Positions 25,340 through 33,500 of a stretch of DNA of 64,000 nucleotides are shown in pieces. The position numbers were made by a program, and so were the translations under genes. Each line of letters opens with the position of its first letter. The stretch's first letter is position 1. This DNA comes from Pseudovibrio brasiliensis (lineage in GTDB: Bacteria > Pseudomonadota > Alphaproteobacteria > Rhizobiales > Stappiaceae), in the NCBI RefSeq assembly GCF_018282095.1, contig NZ_CP074126.1:1622501-1686500 (forward strand), in the 5' to 3' direction. The notes under the pieces are model-generated. The model was not told where the DNA came from. It was given only the letters and a program-made list of their open reading frames with translations, and did not search any database.

Positions 25340-25912
25340 GTGACAGCTATACTTACAGTGCCACCGGCTCTGGAGCCGGTTTCGCTCGCCCAGGCGCATG
25401 CGCAGCTCAGGGTGTCACATACTCACGAGGACGATCTGATCGGGCGTCTAATCAAAGCCGCGCGGGAACAGGTGGAGACACTCACACGGCGGGCTCTCAT
25501 AGAACAGGAATGGCGGTTGCTGCTGGATGACTTGCCGCCAGACCGCCTAATCCGCCTGCCAGTCGCCCCGGTCGCGCAAATCCTGCAGGTCTACACCTAT
25601 GACAAGGATGGCAACCAACATCAGGTGCCTGCCTCGGATTATCAGGTGGACCTGGCCGGTAACCCCGCCCGCCTGCGCTTCAAGGCAGGAGCGGTCGGAC
25701 CACTTCGCGACCTCAACGGCATCGAGATCGACTTCAAAGCGGGTTACGGATCAGCGGCAACCTCCGTACCCGCTGGCCTGCAAACCGCGATCCTGATGCT
25801 GGTAGGCTTCTGGTATGAGCGCCGATCCATGTTGGAAGAAACCCGCCTCACAGGCCTCATGCCCCACGGTTTTGAGGCCGCTCTATCTCCCTACAAGGTC
25901 CTCAGAATATGA
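25340..25912 (+). CDS. GTA head-tail adaptor (gp6)
   Basis: 190 residues from a GTG that follows GAGGAGG. It belongs to the phage head-tail connector group (gp6/phiE125 gp8-like): PVSLAQAHAQLRVSHTHEDD and LIKAAREQVETLTRRALIEQ at the N-terminus, and the family's AGYGSAATSVPAGLQTAILM near the C-terminus. It forms a ring under the portal. It overlaps the next gene by four bases. Confidence 0.88.
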   Translation: MTAILTVPPALEPVSLAQAHAQLRVSHTHEDDLIGRLIKAAREQVETLTRRALIEQEWRLLLDDLPPDRLIRLPVAPVAQILQVYTYDKDGNQHQVPASDYQVDLAGNPARLRFKAGAVGPLRDLNGIEIDFKAGYGSAATSVPAGLQTAILMLVGFWYERRSMLEETRLTGLMPHGFEAALSPYKVLRI

Positions 25913-26247
25913 GAGCGGCAGGCACACTCAACGAACCCCTGCTATTGCTCCGCCCTGAAACCACCCATGGCACAGATGGCTCCGTCACCCGAAGCTATCA
26001 GCAAACTGTCATGGTCTGGGGGCAGGTGGAGGGTTCCGCCAGCTCAGAGGCCACAACAGCAGGCCGCATTGCCAGTTCCTACCCGCTCACCGTCACCCTT
26101 CGCCGCCGTACAGATGTGGCGGAGGGTTGGCGGATCGAGCGGGACGGGCAGAGCCTGAGGGTCAAAGCGATCCTCCCAAACTCAGAGCAAGATGCCTTCA
26201 TGCAGATCCTCTGTGAGCAGGAGGAGGGCGATGATGGGGGAACTTGA
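25909..26247 (+). CDS. GTA head closure / stopper protein (gp7)
   Basis: 112 residues of the phage head-closure (SPP1 gp16-like) family: GTDGSVTRSYQQTVMVWGQV and the beta-rich DVAEGWRIERDGQSLRVKAI. It seals the portal and joins head to tail. It overlaps gp6 by four bases and gp8 by 17. Confidence 0.85.
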   Translation: MRAAGTLNEPLLLLRPETTHGTDGSVTRSYQQTVMVWGQVEGSASSEATTAGRIASSYPLTVTLRRRTDVAEGWRIERDGQSLRVKAILPNSEQDAFMQILCEQEEGDDGGT

Positions 26248-26641
26248 GTTCCGCAAAGCCCTGTTTCAGGCCATTCACGCCAAGGCATCGCTCAAACCTT
26301 ATCTGGGGGACCCACTGCGTATGTTCGACGGCGTGCCACGAGGTGCAACGTTGCCCTACGCCGCGCTGGAAGCCGTCACCACGCAGCTGCTGACGGGACA
26401 TCTGGAAGAGGGCGGCAGGCTCACGGGTTCCATCGGCGTCTACTCCCGCCATGCGGACCGTGCCCAGACCCAGGAAATCCTGCAGATCTTCAATGACCTG
26501 CTGGAAACGGGGATCACACCAGCAGCGGGCACTGACGCCGCAGGCCTGACCATGACCGAAACCAGCTGCCGCCGCCTGAGTGATGGCCGCACATGGTACG
26601 GACGCATCAAGTTCTCCATCCTGCTGCAGCAGTCTGATTAA
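26231..26641 (+). CDS. GTA tail terminator, DUF3168 (gp8)
   Basis: 136 residues from the ATGATG at 26231, just after GAGGAGG; a longer frame from 26192 is inside gp7. DUF3168 features are visible (FRKALFQAIHAKASLKPYLG, LEAVTTQLLTGHLEEGGRLT, IGVYSRHADRAQTQEILQIF). The protein caps the tail tube and mediates joining to the head. Confidence 0.88.
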   Translation: MMGELEFRKALFQAIHAKASLKPYLGDPLRMFDGVPRGATLPYAALEAVTTQLLTGHLEEGGRLTGSIGVYSRHADRAQTQEILQIFNDLLETGITPAAGTDAAGLTMTETSCRRLSDGRTWYGRIKFSILLQQSD

Positions 26642-26665
26642 AGCCAATACCCGAAAGGAAAACAG

Positions 26666-27082
26666 ATGGTCGCACAGGCCGGAAAAGACCTGCTGTTGAA
26701 ACTGGATACAGCAGGCACAGGCACCTTTGAAAGTGTGGCGGGCCTGCGCTCGCGGCGCCTTGCACTCAACGCAAACCCAATCGATATCACCGATGCAGAA
26801 AGCACAGGCCGTTGGCGGGAGCTGCTGGCAGGCGCCTCCACCCGCCATGCGTCGCTCTCTGGCAGCGGCTTGTTTCGCGACAAAGCCTCAGCAGAAAAAG
26901 TCCGCACCGCCTTCTTCGCCGGAGAGCTGCGGGACTGGCAGATCATTCTACCCGGCTTCGGCACGCTGGAAGGCCCGTTCCACCTCTCCGCACTGGAGTA
27001 TTCCGGCGACTACCGCTCCGAAGTCACCTTCGAGATCTCGCTGGAATCTGCCGGTGAGCTCACCTTCACACCGCTGACCTGA
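26666..27082 (+). CDS. GTA major tail tube protein (gp9)
   Basis: 138 residues of the TP901-1-like major tail family: AGKDLLLKLDTAGTGTFESV at the N-terminus, then LRSRRLALNANPIDITDAES and GEFT-like beta strands. It polymerises into the tail tube. It starts 24 bases after gp8, with GAAAGGA as ribosome binding site. Confidence 0.9.
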   Translation: MVAQAGKDLLLKLDTAGTGTFESVAGLRSRRLALNANPIDITDAESTGRWRELLAGASTRHASLSGSGLFRDKASAEKVRTAFFAGELRDWQIILPGFGTLEGPFHLSALEYSGDYRSEVTFEISLESAGELTFTPLT

Positions 27083-27090
27083 GGAACACC

Positions 27091-27459
27091 ATGTCATCGA
27101 AAACCTATAACCGGGGCGCCAACCGCAGACGTGGTGAAATCCTCGCGGAACTTGGCGGCCAAAAGCACATTCTGGTGCTCACACTCGGCGCATTGGCGGA
27201 GCTGGAAGACACGCTCAACTGCACCTCCCTGCAACAGCTAACAGAGCGCTTTTCAGAAGGGCATTTGAGCGCTGCCGACATCATCAAAGTGCTGGGGGCA
27301 GGTTTGCGCGGTGGTGGGCTGATTATTGAGAATGAGGAAGTCGCCGAACTCTCCCACGAAGGCGGCGTGGCAGCCCTTGCCAGGCTGGCAGGTGAGCTGC
27401 TGGTAGCCACGTTCTCTCCGCAGCAACCGCATACCCCGTCACAGCGCGGTCAGTCGTGA
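27091..27459 (+). CDS. GTA tail assembly chaperone (gp10)
   Basis: 122 residues; GTA/phage gene-transfer-agent family tail chaperone: NRRRGEILAELGGQKHILVL, LGALAELEDTLNCTSLQQLT and ADIIKVLGAGLRGGG. It assists assembly of the tail around the tape measure. Its last 27 codons and stop lie in the first copy of a 104-bp tandem duplication. The encoded protein is unaffected. Confidence 0.88.
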   Translation: MSSKTYNRGANRRRGEILAELGGQKHILVLTLGALAELEDTLNCTSLQQLTERFSEGHLSAADIIKVLGAGLRGGGLIIENEEVAELSHEGGVAALARLAGELLVATFSPQQPHTPSQRGQS

Positions 27460-27585
27460 AACAGAGCCGTATCACCACCACTGCCAGGCTGGCAGGTGAG
27501 CTGCTGGTAGCCACGTTCTCTCCGCAGCAACCGCATACCCCGTCACAGCGCGGTCAGTCGTGAAACAGAGCCGTATCACCACCAC
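27378..27585. repeat. Perfect 104-bp tandem duplication at the gp10/gp10.1 junction
   Basis: Bases 27378-27481 and 27482-27585 are identical at every position I compared, and identity stops on either side. Each copy contains the end of gp10, the GTGA overlap, and the first codons of gp10.1. Because 104 is not a multiple of three, the copies are read in different frames, yet both flanking genes stay whole. Confidence 0.95.
27456..27563 (+). other. Chimeric 35-codon frame created by the duplication
   Basis: The GTG of the first repeat copy opens a frame that reads the first nine codons of gp10.1 (VKQSRITTT), crosses the repeat junction into the gp10 frame (ARLAGELLVATFSPQQ) and stops at the TGA of the second copy. 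It overlaps gp10 upstream and gp10.1 downstream by GTGA, so reinitiation from gp10 to gp10.1 could pass through it. It is probably a by-product with no function of its own. Confidence 0.5.
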
Positions 27586-27790
27586 CCTGCTGCTCTGGCA
27601 TGAACTGCTGCACAAAGCCTGCCGTGAGCTGGGTTGGTCACCACACACATTCTGGCAGGCAACACCAAAAGAGCTGGAGATGGCACTGAACCCGCCGGGT
27701 CATCAGGACACGCACAATCTTTCTCGCAGCACGCTGAATGATCTGCTCCGCCAGTTCCCCGACGAACAGGACCCACACCATCATGACTGA
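27560..27790 (+). CDS. Second GTA tail chaperone (gp10.1)
   Basis: 76 residues from a GTG in the second repeat copy. It is the phage tail chaperone type found just before the GTA tape measure gene (WHELLHKACRELGWSPHTFW, ATPKELEMAL). The original gp10/gp10.1 overlap GTGA survives in both copies. It overlaps the tape measure gene by eight bases (ATGACTGA). Confidence 0.82.
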   Translation: MKQSRITTTLLLWHELLHKACRELGWSPHTFWQATPKELEMALNPPGHQDTHNLSRSTLNDLLRQFPDEQDPHHHD

Positions 27791-28319
27791 TAGTTTTAAC
27801 GAACCACTGAATGTGGAAGATGCCCGCGAGCTGGAGGTGACCATGCAGGAGGTCAACGTACTGGCCAAAGAGTTCTCCTCCGAACTCAGCAAAGGCCTGC
27901 AAAGCGCTGTCACATCTGGCAAAGACTTGCAATCCATCCTCTCACAAGTCGCGCTGAACCTTTCCAGCTCCACTCTCAACAATGCCCTCAAACCGCTGGA
28001 AGGCTTGCTGTCTGCGGGCATCTCTTCTGCAGTTGGCAGCGTAACGCCTTTCGCGAAAGGCGGTGTGGTATCCAGCCCCACAATGTTCGCAGCAAACGGC
28101 ACAGGTCTGGGGCTTATGGGGGAGGCCGGTGCAGAAGCAATCCTGCCTTTGCAGCGCGGCAGTGATGGTCGCCTCGGCGTTGCTATGAGCGCAGGCAGCA
28201 ACCAGCCCAGCGTCACTATAAACGTGGCAACACAGGATGTGCGCAGCTTTGAAAGATCTCAGGGACAGATTGCGATGATAATGGCCCGCGCCACCGGACG
28301 GGGGCGACGCGGGCTATGA
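27783..28319 (+). CDS. GTA tail tape measure protein (gp11)
   Basis: 178 residues from the ATG at 27783; a longer frame from 27738 lies within gp10.1. The N-terminal half is helical (DARELEVTMQEVNVLAKEFS, SELSKGLQSAVTSGKDLQSI). The C-terminal part has the Gly-rich signature FAKGGVVSSPTMFAANGTG and LMGEAGAEAILPL, the conserved end of tape measure proteins. It sets tail length. It is somewhat shorter than the roughly 219 residues I remember for RcGTA gp11. The gene is followed by 210 bases without a gene. Confidence 0.88.
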   Translation: MTDSFNEPLNVEDARELEVTMQEVNVLAKEFSSELSKGLQSAVTSGKDLQSILSQVALNLSSSTLNNALKPLEGLLSAGISSAVGSVTPFAKGGVVSSPTMFAANGTGLGLMGEAGAEAILPLQRGSDGRLGVAMSAGSNQPSVTINVATQDVRSFERSQGQIAMIMARATGRGRRGL

Positions 28320-28390
28320 CGTCGGCATTGAAGAGGAGGGACTCAAGGACCGACGTTGTTTTGCTACCGGACGGTGGTAGCAAACTTTTT
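28319..28390 (+). terminator. Hairpin plus intrinsic terminator between gp11 and gp12
   Basis: First ACGTCGG (28319-28325) pairs with CCGACGT (28350-28356). Then TTTGCTACC (28360-28368) pairs perfectly with GGTAGCAAA (28376-28384) over a 7-base loop, followed by C and five T. The second hairpin is a good intrinsic terminator inside the GTA operon, before genes needed for a complete particle. Readthrough must therefore be controlled. Confidence 0.75.
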
Positions 28391-28529
28391 GGAAAAAACC
28401 GTTGCTTTGCAAAGAGGGAGGAGCATGAACAACGGGCCTGCGCAAATCACGCAAACAACTTTCCCATGTCAAACCTATTAGATGCTTCGTTGGGGGGCAG
28501 CCTTGAGCCAAGTCAAACAGGAGGGGGAA

Positions 28530-29174
28530 ATGCCACCAAGTTTTGTTGATGAATCATTCCCACTTGGAATTTCCCTAGGGGCTTCTGTCAGAGTAGAAAA
28601 ACGCAGTCAGGTCACACGGTTACTCAATGGCGCCGAAACACGGAACGCCATCTGGAAGGGAACGCGACGGCATTTTGATGTGGGCACCGGATTGCGAAGC
28701 GCAGCAGACCTGCACCGCGTCCTCTCCTTCTTCGAAAAAGTAGGCGGTCGTTTGTGTGGGTTCAGATTCCGTGACCCCATGGACCACAAATCCTGTGCAT
28801 TTGACGGGACACCCTCCGCAACCGACGTCACCCTCGGTACGGGTGATGGCACCGCCGCGGCGTTCCAGTTGATCAAACAGGTCGGCGCTGCTGGCGTAAA
28901 ATGGCAACGCAAGATCTCCAAGCCAGTGGCTGGAACCCTCTCAGTCGCCGTCGATGGCCAACTAAAAACCGTTGGCAGCGATGTCCTGCTCGATCCGCTG
29001 ACAGGCATTCTCCAGTTTCAGGAGGGTCACATTCCCACCAACCATCAGGTGGTCACCGCTGGTTTCCTGTTCGATACACCCGCTCGTTTTGAAAATGATC
29101 AGCTGGAAATCAACCTCCTGCATTTTGAGGCAGGCCAGGTGCCGTCCATCCCGCTTGTCGAACTCCTCAGCTAA
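28530..29174 (+). CDS. GTA distal tail protein, DUF2460 (gp12)
   Basis: 214 residues from the ATG at 28530, after GGAGGGGG; an earlier frame start at 28482 lacks such a site. DUF2460 features: PPSFVDESFPLGISLGASV at the start, DLHRVLSFFEKVGGRLCGFR and FRDPMDH in the middle, and the C-terminal HFEAGQVPSIPLVELL. It forms the ring at the end of the tail tube. Confidence 0.9.
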   Translation: MPPSFVDESFPLGISLGASVRVEKRSQVTRLLNGAETRNAIWKGTRRHFDVGTGLRSAADLHRVLSFFEKVGGRLCGFRFRDPMDHKSCAFDGTPSATDVTLGTGDGTAAAFQLIKQVGAAGVKWQRKISKPVAGTLSVAVDGQLKTVGSDVLLDPLTGILQFQEGHIPTNHQVVTAGFLFDTPARFENDQLEINLLHFEAGQVPSIPLVELLS

Positions 29175-29195
29175 CTCAATCTCACGAGTATCTTC

Positions 29196-30083
29196 ATGTT
29201 CAACGCTGCTTTGAAAGAACACCTGAACGGTAAATGCACCACTGTAGCCTATTGCTGGCGACTAACAGCACCTTCCGGCCTCAACCTCGGCTTCACCACG
29301 CATGATCAACCCATCATGCTGCTTGGCAAAACATATGAGCCAGGATTTGGACTAGACGGTTCGCAGGCCATGGCCCAATCGGATTTTCAGGCCGGACAGG
29401 AAGAAGCGCTGGGCGTCCTCTCCTCAGAGAGTCTGAGTGAAAAAGACCTAAGTGCGGGCCTCTGGGACAATGCAGAAGTCGAAGTCTATCTGGTCAACTG
29501 GCAAAACCCGGAGCAACACGAGCTTCTGCGTCGTGGCACGCTGGGCGAAATCACACGAGATGCCAATGTCTTCCGCGCCGAGTTTCGCTCACTGGCCGCC
29601 AAACTCTCAGAGCCCAAAGGCCGACAACTCTCCCACCAATGTCACGCAGACCTGGGAGATCCCAAATGCGGGATCGACCTGAACTCTGATACCTATACGA
29701 GACAAGTGAGTATCATCGGGAGGGATACCGCCAATCGGCTGATCATCGAAGGAAATGCTGACATCACCACTGGCTGGTGGTCCTTCGGCAAGCTTGTGTT
29801 CCAAACCGGTGCTTACACCAATCATCCTTTACGCATAACCAGCCACACTATTGAGCAGAGCAAACACAAGCTGACACTTTGGGCACCGCTGGTGCTTGAG
29901 CAAACCTATCCGGTGACGGCAAATATCTCTGCTGGTTGCGACAAAGGTTGGGGCACATGTCGGGCGAAGTTTCAAAATACCAAAAACTTCCGCGGCTTCC
30001 CGCACATGCCGGGTAACGACTTCATCCTTGCAGGCCCTGAACCACAATCCGCCACCAACAACGGCGAAAAGCTGGTGGGGTGA
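29196..30083 (+). CDS. GTA hub protein, DUF2163 (gp13)
   Basis: 295 residues with the DUF2163/phage BR0599-like layout (TVAYCWRLTAPSGLNLGFTT, LTLWAPLV). Four cysteines, C149 (LSHQCHADLG), C158 (DPKCGIDL), C248 (SAGCDKGW) and C255 (GTCRAKF), are spaced like the [4Fe-4S] ligands of lambda gpL-type tail-tip proteins, and the terminal FRGFPHMPGND is conserved. An iron-sulfur cluster in the tail hub is therefore likely. It overlaps gp14 by four bases. Confidence 0.9.
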   Translation: MFNAALKEHLNGKCTTVAYCWRLTAPSGLNLGFTTHDQPIMLLGKTYEPGFGLDGSQAMAQSDFQAGQEEALGVLSSESLSEKDLSAGLWDNAEVEVYLVNWQNPEQHELLRRGTLGEITRDANVFRAEFRSLAAKLSEPKGRQLSHQCHADLGDPKCGIDLNSDTYTRQVSIIGRDTANRLIIEGNADITTGWWSFGKLVFQTGAYTNHPLRITSHTIEQSKHKLTLWAPLVLEQTYPVTANISAGCDKGWGTCRAKFQNTKNFRGFPHMPGNDFILAGPEPQSATNNGEKLVG

Positions 30084-30526
30084 ACATGCAGCAAAACCCG
30101 CAAGCACTCCTGCGGGAGGCCCGCAGCTGGATCGGCACCCCTTACCAACATCAGGCCTCCCGGAAAGGAGCCGGGTGTGACTGTCTCGGCTTCATTCGTG
30201 GTCTCTATCGCCTCCTGCACGGCTCCGAGCCCACTGTTCCGGCTGACTATGCCCCGGAATGGGCGGAGCTGAAGGGAGAAGACCTGCTGCTCGAGGCTGC
30301 TTACCGATACCTTCAAGAGGTGAAAGGCCCGTTGCATCAGCCAAAAACGGCAGAGGTCATTGTGTTCCGCTGGTCTCCTCAAAGCCCATGCAAACACCTC
30401 GGTCTCATGAGCGGCAAAGATCACTTTCTGCACGCTTATGAAGTGGTTGGTGTGGTTGAAAGCCCTCTGGTGCCTATGTGGCGCAACAAGATTGCAGGGC
30501 GTTTTTCATTTTTCTCAATTGATTGA
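30080..30526 (+). CDS. GTA NlpC/P60 cell-wall peptidase (gp14)
   Basis: 148 residues from a GTG overlapping the gp13 stop (an ATG at 30086 is an alternative). It is a tail-associated NlpC/P60 cysteine peptidase, likely cutting peptidoglycan peptides during DNA delivery. The nucleophile is C35 in AGCDCLGF and the histidine H106 in CKHLGLM. Normal length for the GTA family. Confidence 0.92.
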   Translation: MNMQQNPQALLREARSWIGTPYQHQASRKGAGCDCLGFIRGLYRLLHGSEPTVPADYAPEWAELKGEDLLLEAAYRYLQEVKGPLHQPKTAEVIVFRWSPQSPCKHLGLMSGKDHFLHAYEVVGVVESPLVPMWRNKIAGRFSFFSID

Positions 30527-30544
30527 TCTGGAAAGGACAAAGCC

Positions 30545-33500
30545 ATGGCAACAATGGTGCTCTCAAATGTTGGCGCAGCCGTTGGCAGTGCAATCGGAGG
30601 CCCGATTGGAGCCATAGCCGGACAAGCACTGGGTGCGCTGGGCGGTGCATGGATTGATCAGCAGATCTTCGGACAAGACCGGGAGGTCTCTGTCGGCAAA
30701 CTGGGTGACCTGCAACTGCAAACCGCTGCAGAGGGGGCTTCGCTGCCCTTTGTCTATGGCCGCGTCCGTGTCACTGGAAACATCATCTGGGCGACGCGAC
30801 TGGAAGAGGTGGTCTCCGAAGAAAAGCAGGGCGGCAAGTCGACAGGCTCTTCCAACACCGTCACCAGCCACAGCTACTTCGCCAACTTCGCCGTTGCCCT
30901 GTGTGAAGGCCCCATCACCGCTGTGCGCCGCGTATGGGCCAACGGCAAGCAGCTGGACACCTCTTCAATCAACATGCGTGTTTATCTGGGCACGGAAGAC
31001 CAGCAGCCTGATCCGCTTATTGAGGCCAAGCAGGGCACTGCGCCAGCCTATAAAGGAACCGCCTATGTTGTGTTTGAACGCCTGCCACTGGCCGAGTTTG
31101 GCAATCGCATCCCGCAACTCTCTTTCGAGGTGCTTCGCTCCATCGAGCCATTGGAGCAGCAGATCAAAGCAGTCACGCTCATCCCCGGCGCAGGCGAGTT
31201 TGCCTATCATCCGCAGGAGATCATTGAAGAAACCTCCCCTGGCAACACCCGCAGTGTGAACCGTCACGGCAAGGGCGAGGAAACCGATCTGGTCCGCTCT
31301 CTGGATGAGCTGCAGGCCCTGTGCCCCAACCTGAAAAGCGTGGCGCTGGTCGTCTCATGGTTTGGTGATGACCTGCGCGCCTCTCACTGCACCATTCAGC
31401 CCAAGGTGACCTACCAGACCACTAGACATCTGCCCGAAAACTGGAGCGTTGCAGGTCTGAGCCGCTCTGAGGTGCCAGAGGTCTCCCGCATCAACGACAG
31501 ACCTGCCTATGGCGGGACGCCTTCTGACGCCTCTGTCACAGAAGCCATCAAGGAACTGAAACGCCGGGGCCTCAAGGTCATGTTCTATCCATTCATCATG
31601 ATGGATATCCCTGAAGACAACCAGCTGCCTGACCCTTACGGTACTTCCAAGCAATCCAGCTATCCATGGCGTGGACGTATCACCTCAGATATCGCAGCAG
31701 GTCAGTCTGGAACGCCTCAGGGCACAAGTGCCGTCACCCCCCAGATAGACGCCTTTGTCGGCACCGGTAATGACTGGCGCTTTCACCGCTTCATCCTACA
31801 CTATGCCAACCTGGTGAAAGCAGCAGGCGGTGTGGAAGCCTTCCTCATCGGGTCAGAACTGCGCAGCCTCACCCAATGCTGGGCGGGCGGCAGCTTATTT
31901 CCCTTCGTGGACCACTTACAAGGACTTGCAGCTGAAGTCCGGCAGATCATCGGTACTGAAACTAAACTCTCTTACGCCGCAGACTGGAGTGAATATGCTG
32001 GCTACAGTCCCCAATCCGGTGATCTGCGTTTCCCGCTCGATCCATTGTGGGGACATGCAGACGTAGATTTTGTAGGCATCGACAACTACCTGCCACTCAC
32101 GGATTTACGAGAGGAAGATAGCACTCAGTCCAGCTACGACCTGAGTGAACTGAGAGCGGGAGTAGCTTCAGGCGAGTACTACGATTGGTATTACGCAAGC
32201 GATGAGGACCGTGCTTCCAAAACCCGCAGTCCCATCACGGATGGCGCCCACAACAAGTCGTGGGTGTTCCGCCAGAAAGACCTGAAAAGCTGGTGGCAAA
32301 ACCAGCACTTCGAGCGTGTCGGGAACAGTGAGCAAACCACGCCAACTCCATGGACACCGCAGTCTAAACCGATCTGGTTCACCGAACTCGGCTTTCCCGC
32401 AGTCGATAAAGGCACCAATCAGCCCAATGTCTTTGTAGATCCCAAGTCCGCCGAAAGTGCTTTGCCCCATTTCTCCAATGGACAGCAGGACGACCTTGTC
32501 CAGCGCCGCGCTCTGGAAGCAAGCCTCAGCTATTGGGGAACGGACCACCCCGACTGGCCTCAGGGCGACAACCCAACTTCAAGCCTCTATGCGGGGAATA
32601 TGGTGGAGGCTGACAACACCTTCCTCTGGACATGGGACGCTCGCCCGTATCCGGAGTTCCCAACCTATGCTGATGTTTGGGCAGATGGCCAAAACTGGCA
32701 GCTCGGCCACTGGCTCACAGGTCGGTTGGGAGCATTGTCTGCCTCCGGCCTCATCCGCGCCATGCGCGATGACTTCGGCCATACACAAGACCTCACAGAA
32801 GTCGCAGAGTTGGGAGAAACCATCGAAGGTCTGATTGTCTCCGGTCCAACTTCACTTCGATCCGCGCTCACCCCCATCCTGCAACTGACTGGCGGCATTG
32901 CCGTTGATCGTGGCACCCATCTGGCCGTTCTTCGTAAATACGCGGCAACCGCACAAAACGGCAAACTGGGCCTTGGTGATTTTTTGGAGGCTGACGAAGG
33001 TGAGGAGGGCTACATCTCCATAAACCGCAACGATGGCAGTGACTTGCCCGCAGAGCTGCGCTTGCGGGGGATGGATCCCAACAACGCTTTCGAAGCCCTT
33101 GTGGTGGCATCTCGCCGACTGGAGGGCATAGACCGCCGCACCTCAACCCTTCAGCTCCCAATCACCACATCTTTGCCAGTGGCCCGAAAACTCGTCGAAA
33201 AGATGCACCAGTCACTCTGGCTGGATCGTGAAACCTTCCAGTTCAAACTCGCGTTGAATAACATGGACTTGAAACCGGGCGACATAATTGAACTGCCCGG
33301 TGAGCTGTTGAAGGAAGACAACACTGCAATCCTATGCCGCATCACTGAGGTCTCCTCAGGTGCTCATATGGATGTGCAAGCCATTCGGCTCCTCGGGGAA
33401 CCAACAGTCACCATCTCTTCCAGCCCGGACAACACCGCACAGCCATCCTTTAACGACACCACCTCAGGCCCGCCGATTGTCTGTATTCTGGACCTGCCGC

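Noticed and set aside
26198-26848. Minus-strand 216-residue frame within the GTA tail genes
   Set aside because: Shadow of gp8 and gp9; Cys-rich low-probability composition.
27378-27585. CRISPR-like or minisatellite array
   Set aside because: Only two adjacent 104-bp units with no spacers; a simple tandem duplication of coding sequence.
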